From NCBI GenBank assembly GCA_034096865.1, contig JAWQFJ010016250.1:1-64000 (forward strand): a stretch of DNA of 64,000 nt, in the 5' to 3' direction. A program made the translations under genes and the position numbers. Numbering within the stretch: position 1 is the stretch's first letter; each line of letters begins with the position of its first letter. Below are positions 24,640-35,249 of the stretch, in pieces. The DNA comes from Theodoxus fluviatilis (lineage: Eukaryota; Mollusca; Gastropoda; Cycloneritida; Neritidae). Under the pieces are notes generated by a model that had not been told where the DNA came from, made no database searches, and saw nothing but the letters and a program-made list of their open reading frames with translations.

Positions 24640-25560
24640 AGTAAAGAGTGAGTCCTCTGTGGCACTTCGAGTAGAGTGAAGTTGCTACGACGATATTGTT
24701 TACTGTCACTGCTGTGTATCAACCAGTTCGTGAATAAAGTTTATCGAAAACGACCACCAGCGCTCGTAACTTCGACTGCCAGGCTCAAGCTAGGAAAACC
24801 TCCGTACAACAGGACACTGCAAAGAGATCGTACGCAACACATATTTGTATTTACTGCAGTCAGCATAAATTCCTCTTTCAACTGAATGCAAAGATGCTTG
24901 TGGATATGATACTGATTGTCCGTGAACGTTATATTTATTTTGATGTCGTTCGAGCACATAAGCACGCCATTCTGGTCGCTATAGTATTCAAGCCAAGGCA
25001 ACCTTCACATCCAATGGGTTTTCCTGGTCTAAATTGAGTAGAGTAGGGTTTGCGCGACCTTTACGGCATTGGTTTGGTATCCATCGCATTTAGCCTTAAT
25101 TCTTCTTTCTGTGCATGCAAAGATGCTAGTGTGTATGTTTCCGATTGTCTGCAAACGTGACTTTGATGCTGATGGTGATTGAGCGCAGAAGCCGAATCGC
25201 TCGCTATTGTAAACATAAGCGCTAGATTTCTAGGCGCTGGTTACAGTGGATAGCCCTGCTTTGATTAGCTGGCGGTAATTTTGCACGCTCTTTACGGCTT
25301 TACTTTTGTATCTATCGCATTCAGCATACATTCCTTCTTACAATGCATGAAGGTGTGATAGTGGATATTTTCCCGATTGTCTGCAAACGTGACTTTGATT
25401 CTGATGTTGATCGCACGCAACTACACTCGCTATAGTAAACAAAGGTAACTTCGATTTCAGTGGGATACCCCACTTTCATTAGCTGGCGGTAAGTTTGCAT
25501 GACGTTTATGACGATAGTTTTTTATCCATCATATTCAGCCGAAATTGTTTTTTCTTAAAC
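24640..25560. repeat. Degenerate ~230-bp tandem repeat (three units plus partial ends)
   Basis: Units start at the words CAGCATAAATTCC (24861), TAGCCTTAATTC (25091), CAGCATACATTCC (25322) and CAGCCGAAATTG (25536), giving periods of 230, 231 and 214 bp. Each full unit continues with an ATGCAAAGATGCT-like block, a GATTGTCTGCAAACGTGACT-like block, GATG, CGCTATAGTAAAC and GGCGGTAATTTTGC-like words in the same order. A partial unit before 24861 ends TTTGTATTTACTGCAGTCAGC. It has no coding capacity. Confidence 0.85.
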
Positions 25561-26084
25561 GTATAGGTTCCGCTATGTTTTATTTAATCGTTTAACCGTA
25601 GAAAACGCGAGAAAGAGAGTCTAAATTTTTAGCACAGTTTTGATAGGTTTTGATAGTTTTTTTTCAGTGCATATTAATTGACAATACCAAGTTTGAGGTT
25701 TAGAAAACGAGTCCACTACCTTTCTCCCTCTGGTCTGCGTTATTTTTGGAACAATAACAGTGAATGGAGAGCAGAAAGGGGAGATTTCCCCTCCGAGGTC
25801 GAACGCCCCACGCTCACATCACGGTCGAAAATGGTGCGTAGCCAGTGACCGTGCACGCGTCAGCGCTACCAGGTGGTGCTCTATTTTTTTCTTCCGTGCC
25901 CTTATACTCACACTCCACAAATACAAAATTAGCAGAAAAGAGAGATGAGACACGAATCTTTAATGTCCACTAAGATTTTCTTACAAACGTGACATTTGCA
26001 CATTTAAAAAATCACATACAAAACGATGTATTTTTGGCCTCGCAAGGAGTTTCCCGCATAAACACACGTAGACTGCCGCTACCT

Positions 26085-26830
26085 ACGCAAAGCTATGCAA
26101 CGCAACAAAACACAACGCAATACAACGCAAAGCTATGCAACGCAACGAGACACAACGCAAGACAACAAAAACTATGCTACGCAACCCAACACAACGCAAC
26201 AGAACAAAAAGCAATTCAATGTAATCCAACACAATGCAATACAACGTAAAGCTATGCAATGCAACGCAGCACAACGCAATACAATGCAAAGCTACGCAAC
26301 GCAACGCAACACAGTGCAATACAACGCAAATCTATGCTATGCAACACAGCACATTGTAATTCAACGCAAATCTATGCATGCAACACAGCACAATGCAATA
26401 CAACGCAAATCTATGCTTCCTACACAACACAATAAAATACAACGCATAGCTACACAAAACAATACAATGCAAAGCTATGCAAAGCAACGCAACACAACGA
26501 CACACAGAGCAATACAATACTATGCAAAGCAACACAATGCAACACATTCCAGCACAACAGAGTACAACACAACACAACGCAACGCAGCACGACACATCAC
26601 GACGCATCGAAACACCACACAAACCCATCAAGTAAACTATGCTGTAAATTATATTTCATTTTGCTTTACTTCACTACACTACATCACATTACACCACCCC
26701 ACATTACAACACAGCACAACAACACAATACATGACAACACAATGCAACACAGCACAACACGTAACATCACAACACAACATAACACAATGCAAAAACTGCA
26801 ATGCAATGCAATACAATAATACAATACCAC
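26085..26830. repeat. CAAYR minisatellite built of 5-mers
   Basis: About 750 bp dominated by ACAAC, GCAAT, GCAAC and GCAAA 5-mers, broken by AGCTATGCAA- and AATCTATGC-type words that recur every 40-50 bp. The 247-residue frame across it is compositional. Confidence 0.93.
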
Positions 26831-27094
26831 GTTATTAATTAAATATAGAAAAATTTACATGCTAATCGTCACAAAAACAAAACACTCACTAGAAACCAGA
26901 TAATAAATACAGAACATCATGGAAGACGCAAAATAACAAACTATATAGGAAAAGTAAACAGAAACGGTCAAATTCATTAAATCAAGTATTTATCTTATTT
27001 ATGAGAGCCAGAGCTGCTGAAGTGAATGAGTCGTGGAACAAGCAATGCACAACACGCTATAGTAATCTTTGGTACGAAGCTTTCTCTGTATACT

Positions 27095-27314
27095 TACTGT
27101 CCATGGCATCCCACGTCACGAAACCGACATAGATTTGTAAACTCACATTGATTACTGGGGTGTACATGTAGTGTCTGAATTCGTCCTTGTAGCCAAATAT
27201 TAATGTTACACTTTGTAAACTCACATTGATTACTGGGGTGTACATGTAGTGTCTGAATTCGTCCTCGTAGCCAAGTATTAATGTTACACTTTCCTTAAAA
27301 CCGATCACTAGCAT
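27095..27314 (-). CDS. Possible exon with 26-residue in-frame tandem duplication (unknown protein)
   Basis: The minus strand holds an open stretch in which a 78-bp unit (27212-27289 and 27134-27211) occurs twice with three or four differences. It encodes SVTLIxGYxDEFRHYMYTPV followed by INVSLQ two times, then IYVGFVTWDAMDSKYTEK. The unit is a multiple of three and keeps the frame. AAT|GTGAGT follows each PVIN codon block, and GTAAGT follows GACA near 27102, both resembling splice donors. The TPVIN/IYVGF pattern faintly recalls the start of a Cys-loop receptor ligand-binding domain, but I cannot support that. It may equally be a non-coding duplication. Confidence 0.3.
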
Positions 27315-28200
27315 CTCAAGCCGTTAAGCTCTCTTAACAATGCGCTGTGGCTGTCATTTTATCAACAGGTTCTAGTATTACATAACATTTGCTAATGAAG
27401 TAAATTTTATTCACTCTTAGTCCCTTATTTACATGGAGATGAAACAATGAGAAAGTATGGAATCGGGTGAGAATACGAAGCTCAGTGGCACTGCAGTTTG
27501 CACAATTTTAGAACACGGAGAAACGGAGCAGTGACTCAGAGGTCACACCAAACTGAACCTTGAACAGTGGATGCGAGGGGCAATGACCTCTTGGTTTGAA
27601 TAATGTTGGTGGGGCCTCGAGGGAAGCTTTAGGCCGTTGACTCCCTATCCAATTCCTCAAGGTAATAGGTATCGGACGGGAGACACTGCATCAGAGGCAT
27701 GCGACATCCTGTAACTTGGGGGCCTGTGAGATTACCCCAGACTGTTGTCTCTCAGGAGGATGCAACTGTCTTTGTTGTCTGTCACAGATTCTGAGCCAGG
27801 GGACCAGGCAGTTGCTGTAAGCATTGCAGAAGGCACTTTGATGTGGAACAAATGACCAAGGTCAGGGAGTGGTCACGTGCATATTAGGACTGAAACACTT
27901 CCCACGCCCTCGGAATTGTAGTGCACGGTGAAATGGATCATTAACTCACCAGGATGCCAGAATTCCCGTCTGTCTGAACGGTCACACCGTCTGGTCGTCT
28001 AGTCGAGTGGCATAATAGGGAGACGGGACTCCATCCGCCCTGGTCAAGGTGATAGGAGATACGGCTCCTTTGTAATGCGTGCCCCTACAACCTTGACACT
28101 AGCATTTCGATTCCCTTTGTGGCACTACAGTGCGTTGCACGTTTCAAAATGTCTTTCAATCCAGATGGTCTTATGGCATCCCTATGCTTCTTTGTTTGAG
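27315..28200. other. No gene recognised
   Basis: Moderate GC content and short frames only. No repeat partner was found in the window. Confidence 0.4.
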
Positions 28201-28204
28201 GATT

Positions 28205-28340
28205 TCATTCATTCGTTCATTCATTCATTTATTCATTCATTCATTAATCCAATCATTCATTCATTCATTCATTCATTTATTCATCCAATCATTCATTCAT
28301 TCATTCATCCATCCATCCACGCACCCACTCACTCACTCAC
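28205..28340. repeat. (ATTC)n / (ATCC)n tetranucleotide array
   Basis: ATTC tetramers with ATTT and ATCC variants pass into ACTC. The array ends exactly at a LINE family X fragment. Confidence 0.95.
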
Positions 28341-28342
28341 TG

Positions 28343-28440
28343 AAAGGTTACAGGACTGTTACCGTCAGTCATGAGACGCTCATAACCACAGTGGCAAAAT
28401 ATTTGCGTGTTACTCTGCCTTCAAAGATATATTTAGCATG
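28343..28440 (+). pseudogene. Short LINE family X fragment
   Basis: It encodes RLQDCYRQS, a stop, then a degenerate stretch to SAFKDIF. This is the same order as RLQDCYRQSW and YSTFKDIF at about 19797-19880, with obvious nucleotide similarity (CAGGACTGTTACCGYCAGTC). Confidence 0.75.
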
Positions 28441-28499
28441 GAAAAACACTTGCCCTCTCAAAACTAACCCATGTGCTCTCCCTGCTTCCAGGCCCAGGA

Positions 28500-29766
28500 A
28501 TGGAGAAACAAAAGGCTTTAGAAAAAATTCTGTACAACTTCATCTGGAAGGGTGGACCGGACAGGGTCAGTCGAAAAACCCTGTCAGGAATTCTCCAAAG
28601 GAGGATTAAAAATGATAGATGTAAATGCATATACTGCAACTAGAAAAATAGCGTGGATGCAAAGACTAATGGAAGGTGAAAGCACTTGGTGCTCATTGAT
28701 AAAAAGCAAGTTTAAAAGAAAATTAGATTATATATCCTTTCTCAAAGTTGGCAGAAAATTCCTTATAGATCTTCTTTTAGAATTCAAAAATCCCCTTTGG
28801 CAAGACATCCTGAAAGCGTGGGAGGTGTTCATTAAAAACTATTCTAAGCGACAGTTAAGTTGTGAGGACATTTTGTGTGAGCCACTTTGGTTCAATCCAG
28901 ACATACATGTCATATTCACAAAGGACTGGTACAACAAAAATATGTTATATATAAGTGATATCCTTGATCCAACAGGAGCATGGAAGACATTTGAAGAATG
29001 TAAAAGACAATTCGGCTTAGCAGGGACGTTTTTAGACTACGCACATCTTAAAAGAAAAATTCCGAAGGCATGGGTGGATATAATTCGTAATTCGGGAGGT
29101 AAAGTAACCCAGCAGCGTCAACATCAAGTTTGCATCAGAAATCTAACATCAGCCAAAACAGGGTTAAGAAACATTTATAACACTATGATTCAAACTCGAG
29201 ATATATCGACTGGACAGAAAAAATGGGAGCGGATCTATCCCAGCATATCATGGAATGAAATATGTGAAGCAACCAGGGCTGCCACAACCTCTACATACCT
29301 TAAAAGTGTCCAATATAAAATTAACAATCACATAATATATACAAATAGACTCCTCCACCGGATAGGAATAAAGAACAGTGAAAAATGTGATTTTTGCGGA
29401 GAAGGCAGCGAAACAATAACTCACCTATTTGTAGAATGCCCAATAGTAAGTAGCTTCTGGACGGATATGTCAGAATTGCTTCACAAGAACACATACCTAA
29501 CTTTACCAACGAGCCCTCAAAGTTTACTGTTTGGTACAGCTCCTCAAAACAAACTGATTAATCACATTCTACTGTTAGGAAAATCTTTCATTCACAAATG
29601 TAAATATAAAAGTTGTCAACTAAACATTAAGGGTTTCCTTAACATTCTACGACAAAACGCATCAATCGAAAAATTCATTGCCCAAAGCAGCAACACCACT
29701 GACAACTACAACAATAAATGGGGTGACCTGTGCACTATTTTAGGTGATACTACTATTGAATGTTAG
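28500..29766 (+). pseudogene. L1/Tx1-like LINE C-terminal domain, long open frame
   Basis: The open frame 28552-29766 (404 residues, TAG stop) is the C-terminal third of a LINE ORF2: GGLKMIDVNAYTATRKIAWM, then a long helical region, and a zinc-binding segment CDFC-x8-H-x4-C (Cys279, Cys282, His291, Cys296). A ~100-residue helical tail follows. A preceding frame from 28500 (LEKILYNFIWKGG) joins it after a frame change near 28585. The domain order matches the minus-strand LINE at 20.4-23.7 kb, including the LLLGKSFIHKCKY tail. The reverse transcriptase palm and endonuclease are missing, so it is 5'-truncated. It is well preserved, so probably a fairly recent insertion. Confidence 0.85.
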
Positions 29767-29774
29767 CACGGGAT

Positions 29775-29778
<4 letters not shown>

Positions 29779-29846
<68 letters not shown>
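29779..29846. repeat. (CT)n microsatellite after a LINE stop codon
   Basis: Pure CT repeat starting 13 bp after the LINE TAG stop, followed by CACGCACGAGCACG. Confidence 0.95.
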
Positions 29847-29848
<2 letters not shown>

Positions 29849-30031
29849 GCACGAGCACGCGCACGCACACGCATATGCGCACACATGCTTACGCGCAAGT
29901 CACCAATCTACACCATGTATCTAATCCTTCCGTTTCGATTTCGCTTTTTCGTAGAAGGATTAGCCCAATTTTGTTTCTCCTGAGATCCAACAAACTGAAC
30001 GACCCTTGCCACCCTTTCTTTCCTCTCCTTG

Positions 30032-30321
30032 ATGAGGAAGATGATGATGATGAGGATGAGGAGGATGATGATGATGATGATGATGACTATCTATGATGAT
30101 GATGATTAGAATGATGATGAATATGTTGAGGATGATGATTATGATGGTGGTGAAGAGGAGACCATCATCATCCGATGATAAAGATAAGAATGATGAGGAT
30201 AATGATGTGGTGTTGATATTCATGATATTGATGTACTTTTGTCTCTTCCTTTTTTGGTCTTCTTTGTAATTTTGTCCTTCTTGTGTTCTGTTAGACCAAA
30301 TAAACTTGGAGAAAAAAAACC

Positions 30322-30403
<82 letters not shown>

Positions 30404-30566
30404 AATGATGATGATGATGATGACGACGACGACGACGATGATGATGATGATGTGGTGTTATTGATATTCATTATATAGATGATAGTTTCGTCTCTTCCTT
30501 TTTTGCTTTCTTTGTCATGTTGTCCTCCTTGTGTATTTGTTTAGACCCAATAAACTGACTTAAAAA
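30032..30566. repeat. Duplicated module: (GAT)n, unique 110 bp, AATAAA and poly(A)
   Basis: GAT triplets lead into GTGGTGTTGATATTCATG, then TCTCTTCCTTTTTTG, GTCCTYCTTGTGT, TTAGACC, AATAAAC and an A-run. This order occurs at 30203-30320 and again at 30450-30566, separated by a second GAT tract (30323-30455). Each copy ends like a polyadenylated 3' end, so this may be a duplicated retroposon tail or 3' UTR. Confidence 0.85.
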
Positions 30567-30658
30567 AAGTATTGCTGTATTACATATCTTGCGGATCTAA
30601 ACACATTTTAATGTGTAAATTCATATGTATTTTAAATAATGAGATCAATGAAAGCAAC

Positions 30659-30757
30659 TCAACCAACCAACCAACCAACCCAACCCAACCCAACCCAACC
30701 CAACCCAACCCCTGAATCATTAATTAATTCATTCATTCATTCATTTATTCATTCATT
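30659..30757. repeat. (AACC)n, (CAACC)n and (ATTC)n tracts
   Basis: AACC tetramers pass into CAACC pentamers (30675-30712), and ATTC tetramers follow at 30725-30757. Confidence 0.93.
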
Positions 30758-30759
30758 TT

Positions 30760-31109
30760 CACACGGTTTAGCCATGGAACAGCATCCAAGGCTACTCCTG
30801 AGCAGACTATCTCAGTCTACCTGTGAATCACGCCGAACATCAGCATCATTGTGTCCATCTCACGGGCAGAAACGCCCTATCAGGCAATCGAGCAATGAAA
30901 CAAGGGCAGTTTTGTGAGTTGGCAATTCACAGCCCTAATACTGGAAACATAAAAAATGCAAGATCTTCTGTTACGCCGTTCACACCAGTCTGCCAATCAT
31001 TCTAATGGAACCAACGCACTCGTATTGTTGGTTGTTGCTGATTTTGTTTATGTACAAAATTAATATCGTGTAATTTGGTCTGAGACATCACAATAAATGT
31101 ATTCGTATA

Positions 31110-31110
<1 letters not shown>
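30760..31110. other. No gene recognised
   Basis: Short frames only. Confidence 0.4.

Positions 31111-31146
<36 letters not shown>
31111..31146. repeat. (CT)n microsatellite
   Basis: Pure CT repeat upstream of the L2-like LINE. Confidence 0.95.
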
Positions 31147-31147
<1 letters not shown>

Positions 31148-31629
31148 CAAGACTGAGGGAATCTGTGTTTCAAGCGACAGGATGGAGCAGCAGCGCCGAC
31201 AGCTAAGAGAAGCTAAAGAGGTAGCAATCACGCCTACTTGAGAGGTGGCCAGCTGCACGTGACGCCCAACCAACGAGAGCAACATGACCGCGTCCAGACG
31301 TGAAGGGCAGTCAGGTCAAGGTCGCAAGCAAACGCAAATGTCGCCTAAGGGAGAGGTCAAGGCCGTGTCATGTCAGACTGCCAACACACAGGAGTAGGTA
31401 TGTAAAAATTGCTTTCCTGGAATGTGAATAGCATTCTGTCCGAATTTGATGACCCTGACTTAAAATTATATCTGTCGATTTCATTTTGTTTGTCTGTTTG
31501 AGACTTTTGTTGAACAGTTTGAAAATGTGTCTATGAATAAGCATTTTGTCTGTTTTGTTGCTCCTGCTTCCCAAGAGGCCACGATGATCCAGGAGAGGGG
31601 GGAAGAACAAACGACGTCATGCTCACTGT

Positions 31630-32832
31630 TCCACGGACCCTAAACCTAAATCTGACCGTCACCCTTCTGCACATATTCTTGTGTGTGCGTTCAATGCACA
31701 GTCTCTGGGTAAATCCGACAAACGCACAACCGTGAGTACTTTCATTTCTGACCACGATGTTGACGTTATGCTGTTGACCGAAACTTGGTTCCATGCAACG
31801 GGTGATGAGGTGAAAATCCAGGATCTTGCTCCACAGGGATACACCGCGCAGTTCTTTGCTCGCGACTCGTTGGGTGGGTCAGGTAGAGGTGGTGGTTTAG
31901 CCGTCGTCATTAAAGACTCTCTCATGAAACAGGCTACTTTCACTCCGTCACCACTTGACCACCTCTCCTTTGAGGCTTCTATTTTGTCTATGACTGTTGA
32001 TGACACTAGAATCAACATTGCTTGTGTATATAGACCGCCTCCTAGCAAAAAGAACAAGTTCACATGCCATGCTTTTCGATCAGTTTCCGGACTTTCTCGA
32101 ACACTGTGACTCTTTGCCAGGGAAGACCCTGTTGATGGGGGACTTCAATTTTCCTTATGAAAATGATGCGGATCCCAACACCAGAGGACTTTGTAGCTTG
32201 ATTGATTTGTTCAGCCTAGGTCAGTCAGTGGTGGCTTCAATCCACAGGCACGGTCACACATTAGACTTGATTTTCTATCGCCCGTCTGATGCCATTGTGT
32301 GTTCTACTTTTGTGAGTCATGACTTAAGTCAGATCACAATGCTGTTTTGTGCCGTCTGAATGTTCCAAAGCCTGTTTCTGAACCTGTCACCATAAGCTTC
32401 CGCAACTTGAAGAAGATTGTTAAGGAATCATTTAGAAATGATTTAGCCACTTGTTTTTCAGCTCATAGTACAGTTAGTGTTAGCGAGTACAATGACACCG
32501 TGAAGTCCGTTCTTGACTGGTACGCCCCTCTCTGCCAGCGCACGTTCCGTCAGCGGAAATCTAACCCGTGGTTCAGTAGCACTGCTGACCAGTTTGGCAA
32601 ACTGAAACGGGAGCGTCGTCAGGCAGAGAGGCGCTGGCTGAAGTCAAAACTGACCGCCCACAAAGATATCTTTGAATCTGTCAAGCGCAAAGTAAATGAT
32701 CTCATTGATAGTGCCAAAACTGCTTATTTCTCAGCACAAATTCAAGTAAGTAGAACAAGCAAAGAACTCTTTCAGAATTTCAACTCTCTGCTTGATTTAA
32801 AAAAATGCTTCTCCTCTCCCCTTGAGTCATGA
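31630..32832 (+). pseudogene. L2-like LINE endonuclease and linker region
   Basis: This is an apurinic-type endonuclease that nicks target DNA. It has AFNAQSLG (31690), VDVMLLTETW (about 31765), GGGLAVVI, NIACVYRPP and, after a frame change near 32065, MGDFNFP (32135-32155). SVVASIHRHGHTLDLIF and SDAI...VSHD follow. After another change near 32345 come a linker with SNPWFSSTADQF and an arginine-rich helix. The asparagine and His/Asp-type motifs of the fold are visible in order. The three frames show that it cannot be expressed as one protein. Confidence 0.85.
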
Positions 32833-32859
32833 CCCTCAGGCCTTGCCCTCTGTGTTATC

Positions 32860-34125
32860 CGACTACTTCGCTGAAAAGATCCAAACAATTAGGGACAAGT
32901 TTCCACCACCTGATCCCACACTTTCACCCCCTTCTCCACCCTACTCTGGTTCATTTCTCGATGGCTTCACTCCTGTGACTGAATAGTTTGTTCGTGACAT
33001 TCTGAAGAATACCACCCCCAAGTCCTGTGAGCTAGACCCTATCCCCACAGACTTGTATGAAAACCTGGAACTTTTTCTGCCTGTCATAACCAACCTCGTC
33101 AGCTCTTCTCTCGCTTCTGGCACTGTTCACACTGACCTGAAAACTGCTGAAGTGAAACCTTTGATCAAAAAACCTTCCCTAGACAAGAATCGGTTTTAAA
33201 ACTATAGACCGGTCTCGAACTTGCCCTTTATTTCCAAAATTATTGAAAAAGTAGTCCATAGTCTACTAATGTGTCACCTCGAAGCAAACAACCTATGAAA
33301 CTCTCTTTAGGCAGCATATAGAGCCGGCCACAGCACCAAAACAGTTTTGCTCCGTGATGTGAATGATATCTATCCTCTCTGCTCTGGATAATGATAACCT
33401 CTATACTGCTTCTCTTAGACAACTCTGCCGCATTTGACACAATCGACCACTCTGTTGTTATGTCTCGTTTTGAAACTGTTTTTGGCATTCGCTCTACAGC
33501 TCTTCAATGGTTCCAGTCCTACCTCCAGGACCGTACTCAGTATGTGTCTGTCAACAACCTATCTTCTCCTCCGTCTCCTCTGCTTGACGGTGTCCCGCAG
33601 GGCTCGGTGCTGGGGTCTGTTCTCTTTGTACTGTACACTACTCCTCTGTCCACTATCATCCAGCAACATGCAGTCAACCATTATCTTTTCGCAGGCGACA
33701 CACAACTTGAACAAGCATGCAAGCCCACAGAAAGCCAAGAACTGATGCATACTCTTGAGAAGTGTTCTTCTGATATTAAAGTCTGGATGTCTAAAAACAA
33801 GTTAAAGTTGAATGATGAAAAAACTGAAGCCCTTCTTTTTTCTGGATCTGCTGCTGTGAATCCTTCTCCTCCTTCTACTATCACAATAGGTTCTACAGAA
33901 ATCACTTTCTCCGACAGTGCCAGAAACCTTGGTTTCCTCGTGGACTCTCACCTCTCAATGAAGCAATAGGTTCCATCAGAAAGTTTCTTACGGTAGAAGC
34001 TACAAAACCCTGGTAACGTCCTGTATTCTGTCTAGAATAGATTATTGCAACTCTCTTCTGATAGGCTGTCCTGACACTACTCTCCAACCTCTGCAGAAAG
34101 TCCAACACTGTGCCGCCCGCCTCAT
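32860..34125 (+). pseudogene. L2-like LINE reverse transcriptase with FAGD in place of YADD
   Basis: The blocks in order are TPKSCELDPIPTDL (33017-33060), a degenerate NYRPVSNLPFISKIIEKV (33200-33253), DNSAAFDTIDHSV (about 33418), VPQGSVLG (33592-33615), the active site FAGDTQL (33688-33708), and NKLKLNDEKTEALLF. At the catalytic box the first aspartate is replaced by glycine (GGC at 33694-33696), so the enzyme would be inactive. Stop codons lie near 32984, 33198, 33297 and 33308. About 25 residues are missing at 33969, before the KTLVTSCILSRIDYCNSLL thumb segment. The coding region is then cut by the foldback insertion and resumes at 34435. Confidence 0.85.
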
Positions 34126-34434
34126 TTACGCTGAAATGGTCGTTGTCCCCAACATTTCCGGACAGAGTTCTCCGAGTACACTGTCCACTCGGACAGAGTA
34201 CTCCGAGTACTCTGTCCGATCGGACAGAGTACTCGGTGTTTGAAATTTCGTCCTTACAGTCACGTGACATACCGATGACCATGTGATATATCGCGACATG
34301 TTATTCACTCGGCGGTCTCGTTCTCGTTCAAATGCCGAGATTTCAAACACCGAGTACTCTGTCCGATCGGACAGAGTACTCGGAGTACTCTGTCCGGAAA
34401 TGTTGGGGACAATGACCATTTCAGCCTCATTTAC
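34121..34434. repeat. 9-bp target site duplication CTCATTTAC
   Basis: CTCATTTAC occurs at 34121-34129 and 34426-34434, directly flanking the element at 34130-34425. The LINE reading frame sense (ARLIY) is continuous once one copy and the element are disregarded. Confidence 0.9.
34130..34425. mobile_element. 296-bp foldback DNA transposon (copy A), Mutator-like target duplication
   Basis: The ends are inverted repeats starting GCTGAAATGGTCRTTGTCCC. The inverted repeats extend inward for ~110 bp and contain nested smaller palindromes of GGACAGAGTACTC (34191-34217 and others). The interior carries GTCACGTGAC and TTCTCGTTCAAATGCCGAG. It is flanked by a 9-bp direct duplication, the size typical of Mutator-like (MULE) and some foldback elements. 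It encodes nothing, so it needs an outside transposase. A second copy lies at 6221-6508. Confidence 0.9.
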
Positions 34435-34797
34435 AGAGTGCGTCACAGACAACCTTGCACTCCTGTCATGATAAATCTCCACTGATTGCCTGTTCCTGAC
34501 CGCATCCACTACAAAGCTGCACTCTTCTGCTACTACTTCTTCACTGAATCTGCTCCCGCCTACTTTTCTCAACATATTTTTCGTTACATTCCTGCTCGCA
34601 CACTCTGTTTTTCTGCTGACACCCGACTCCTCATCCCAGGTGACTACAGTCGCAAATCTCATGGCTACCGCTCTTTCTCATTCTACGGCCCTCATCTTTG
34701 GAATTCACTGCCTCACCATGTCAGAAACTCCGATTCGATCACCTCCTTCAAGTCTAATCTTAAACACAATTTTTCCAGCAATATTTTAAACAGTTAG
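34435..34797 (+). pseudogene. L2-like LINE C-terminus
   Basis: It continues the interrupted polymerase with LPVPDRIHYKAALFCYYFF, SAPAYFSQHIFRYIPART, SADTRLLIPGDYSRKSHGYR, SFSFYGPHLWNSLP, and SFKSNLKHNFSSNIL with a TAG stop at 34795-34797. This is the conserved tail of L2/CR1-group ORF2. One stop lies near 34483. Confidence 0.85.
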
Positions 34798-34807
34798 AAG
34801 AACATAT

Positions 34808-34872
34808 TCCAACTCCCCACCCCCCACCCCCACAACCCCCCCCCCCAACCCTCCCCCCCCCCCCACCCCCCG
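34808..34872. repeat. C-rich low-complexity tract in the LINE 3' UTR
   Basis: CCCCACCCCC-type sequence. It gives glycine-rich frames on the minus strand that are artefacts. Confidence 0.85.
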
Positions 34873-35249
34873 TCCTCGCCCTGACTTCTTAACATTTGAT
34901 TCGGACATTTGTGTACATACTTGTATATTTTTGCTTGACTGCTTATTTGTAATTTGTTTGCGTAGTGTTGGGTCGTATGTTGTTTTTTCTAAGTATGGTT
35001 GACTATATGTATGTACAGAGCATGTGTATGCTACTGTCTTTTTTGTTTTATCTGTTGTCACATGCGCTTAGAACCACTGCAGGGTATGGCGCATTATAAA
35101 TACTAAAAATTATTATTATTATTATAAGCTTTCAGAGAGAGGTCGGAGGTCAGGTGGTGTGATATGTTGCGTTAGCCACGCTCTTATTAGTTTTGTAACT
35201 GTGGTTCCATGCCGCTTTAATAATATTCTTATTTTCAAGCTCACTTAGA

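Larger units (their letters stand above)
31620..35127 (+). mobile_element. L2-like LINE, near full length for ORF2, interrupted by a foldback transposon
   Basis: The body runs from the endonuclease start (VCAFNAQSLGKSDKR near 31684) to the C-terminal SFKSNLKHNF (about 34747-34776) and a 3' UTR. The UTR ends GCGCTTAGAA...GGCGCATTATAAATACTAAA followed by ATT trinucleotides (35107-35127). The GCGC-TATAAAT-ATTATT end is a known feature of L2-group LINEs. A 296-bp element lies inside at 34130-34425. The 31147-31619 region may be its 5' UTR but cannot be shown. It is inactive because of many frame changes, stops and a catalytic substitution. Confidence 0.85.

Noticed and set aside
25776..25792. Rel/NF-kB-like GGGGAGATTTCCCC palindrome
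   Set aside because: One isolated match without promoter or gene context; expected by chance in this much sequence.
26095..26838. 247-residue Thr-Gln-rich frame
   Set aside because: Encoded by the CAAYR 5-mer repeat.
30675..30712. Telomere-like repeat
   Set aside because: The unit is CAACC, not CCCTAA, and the tract is short and internal.
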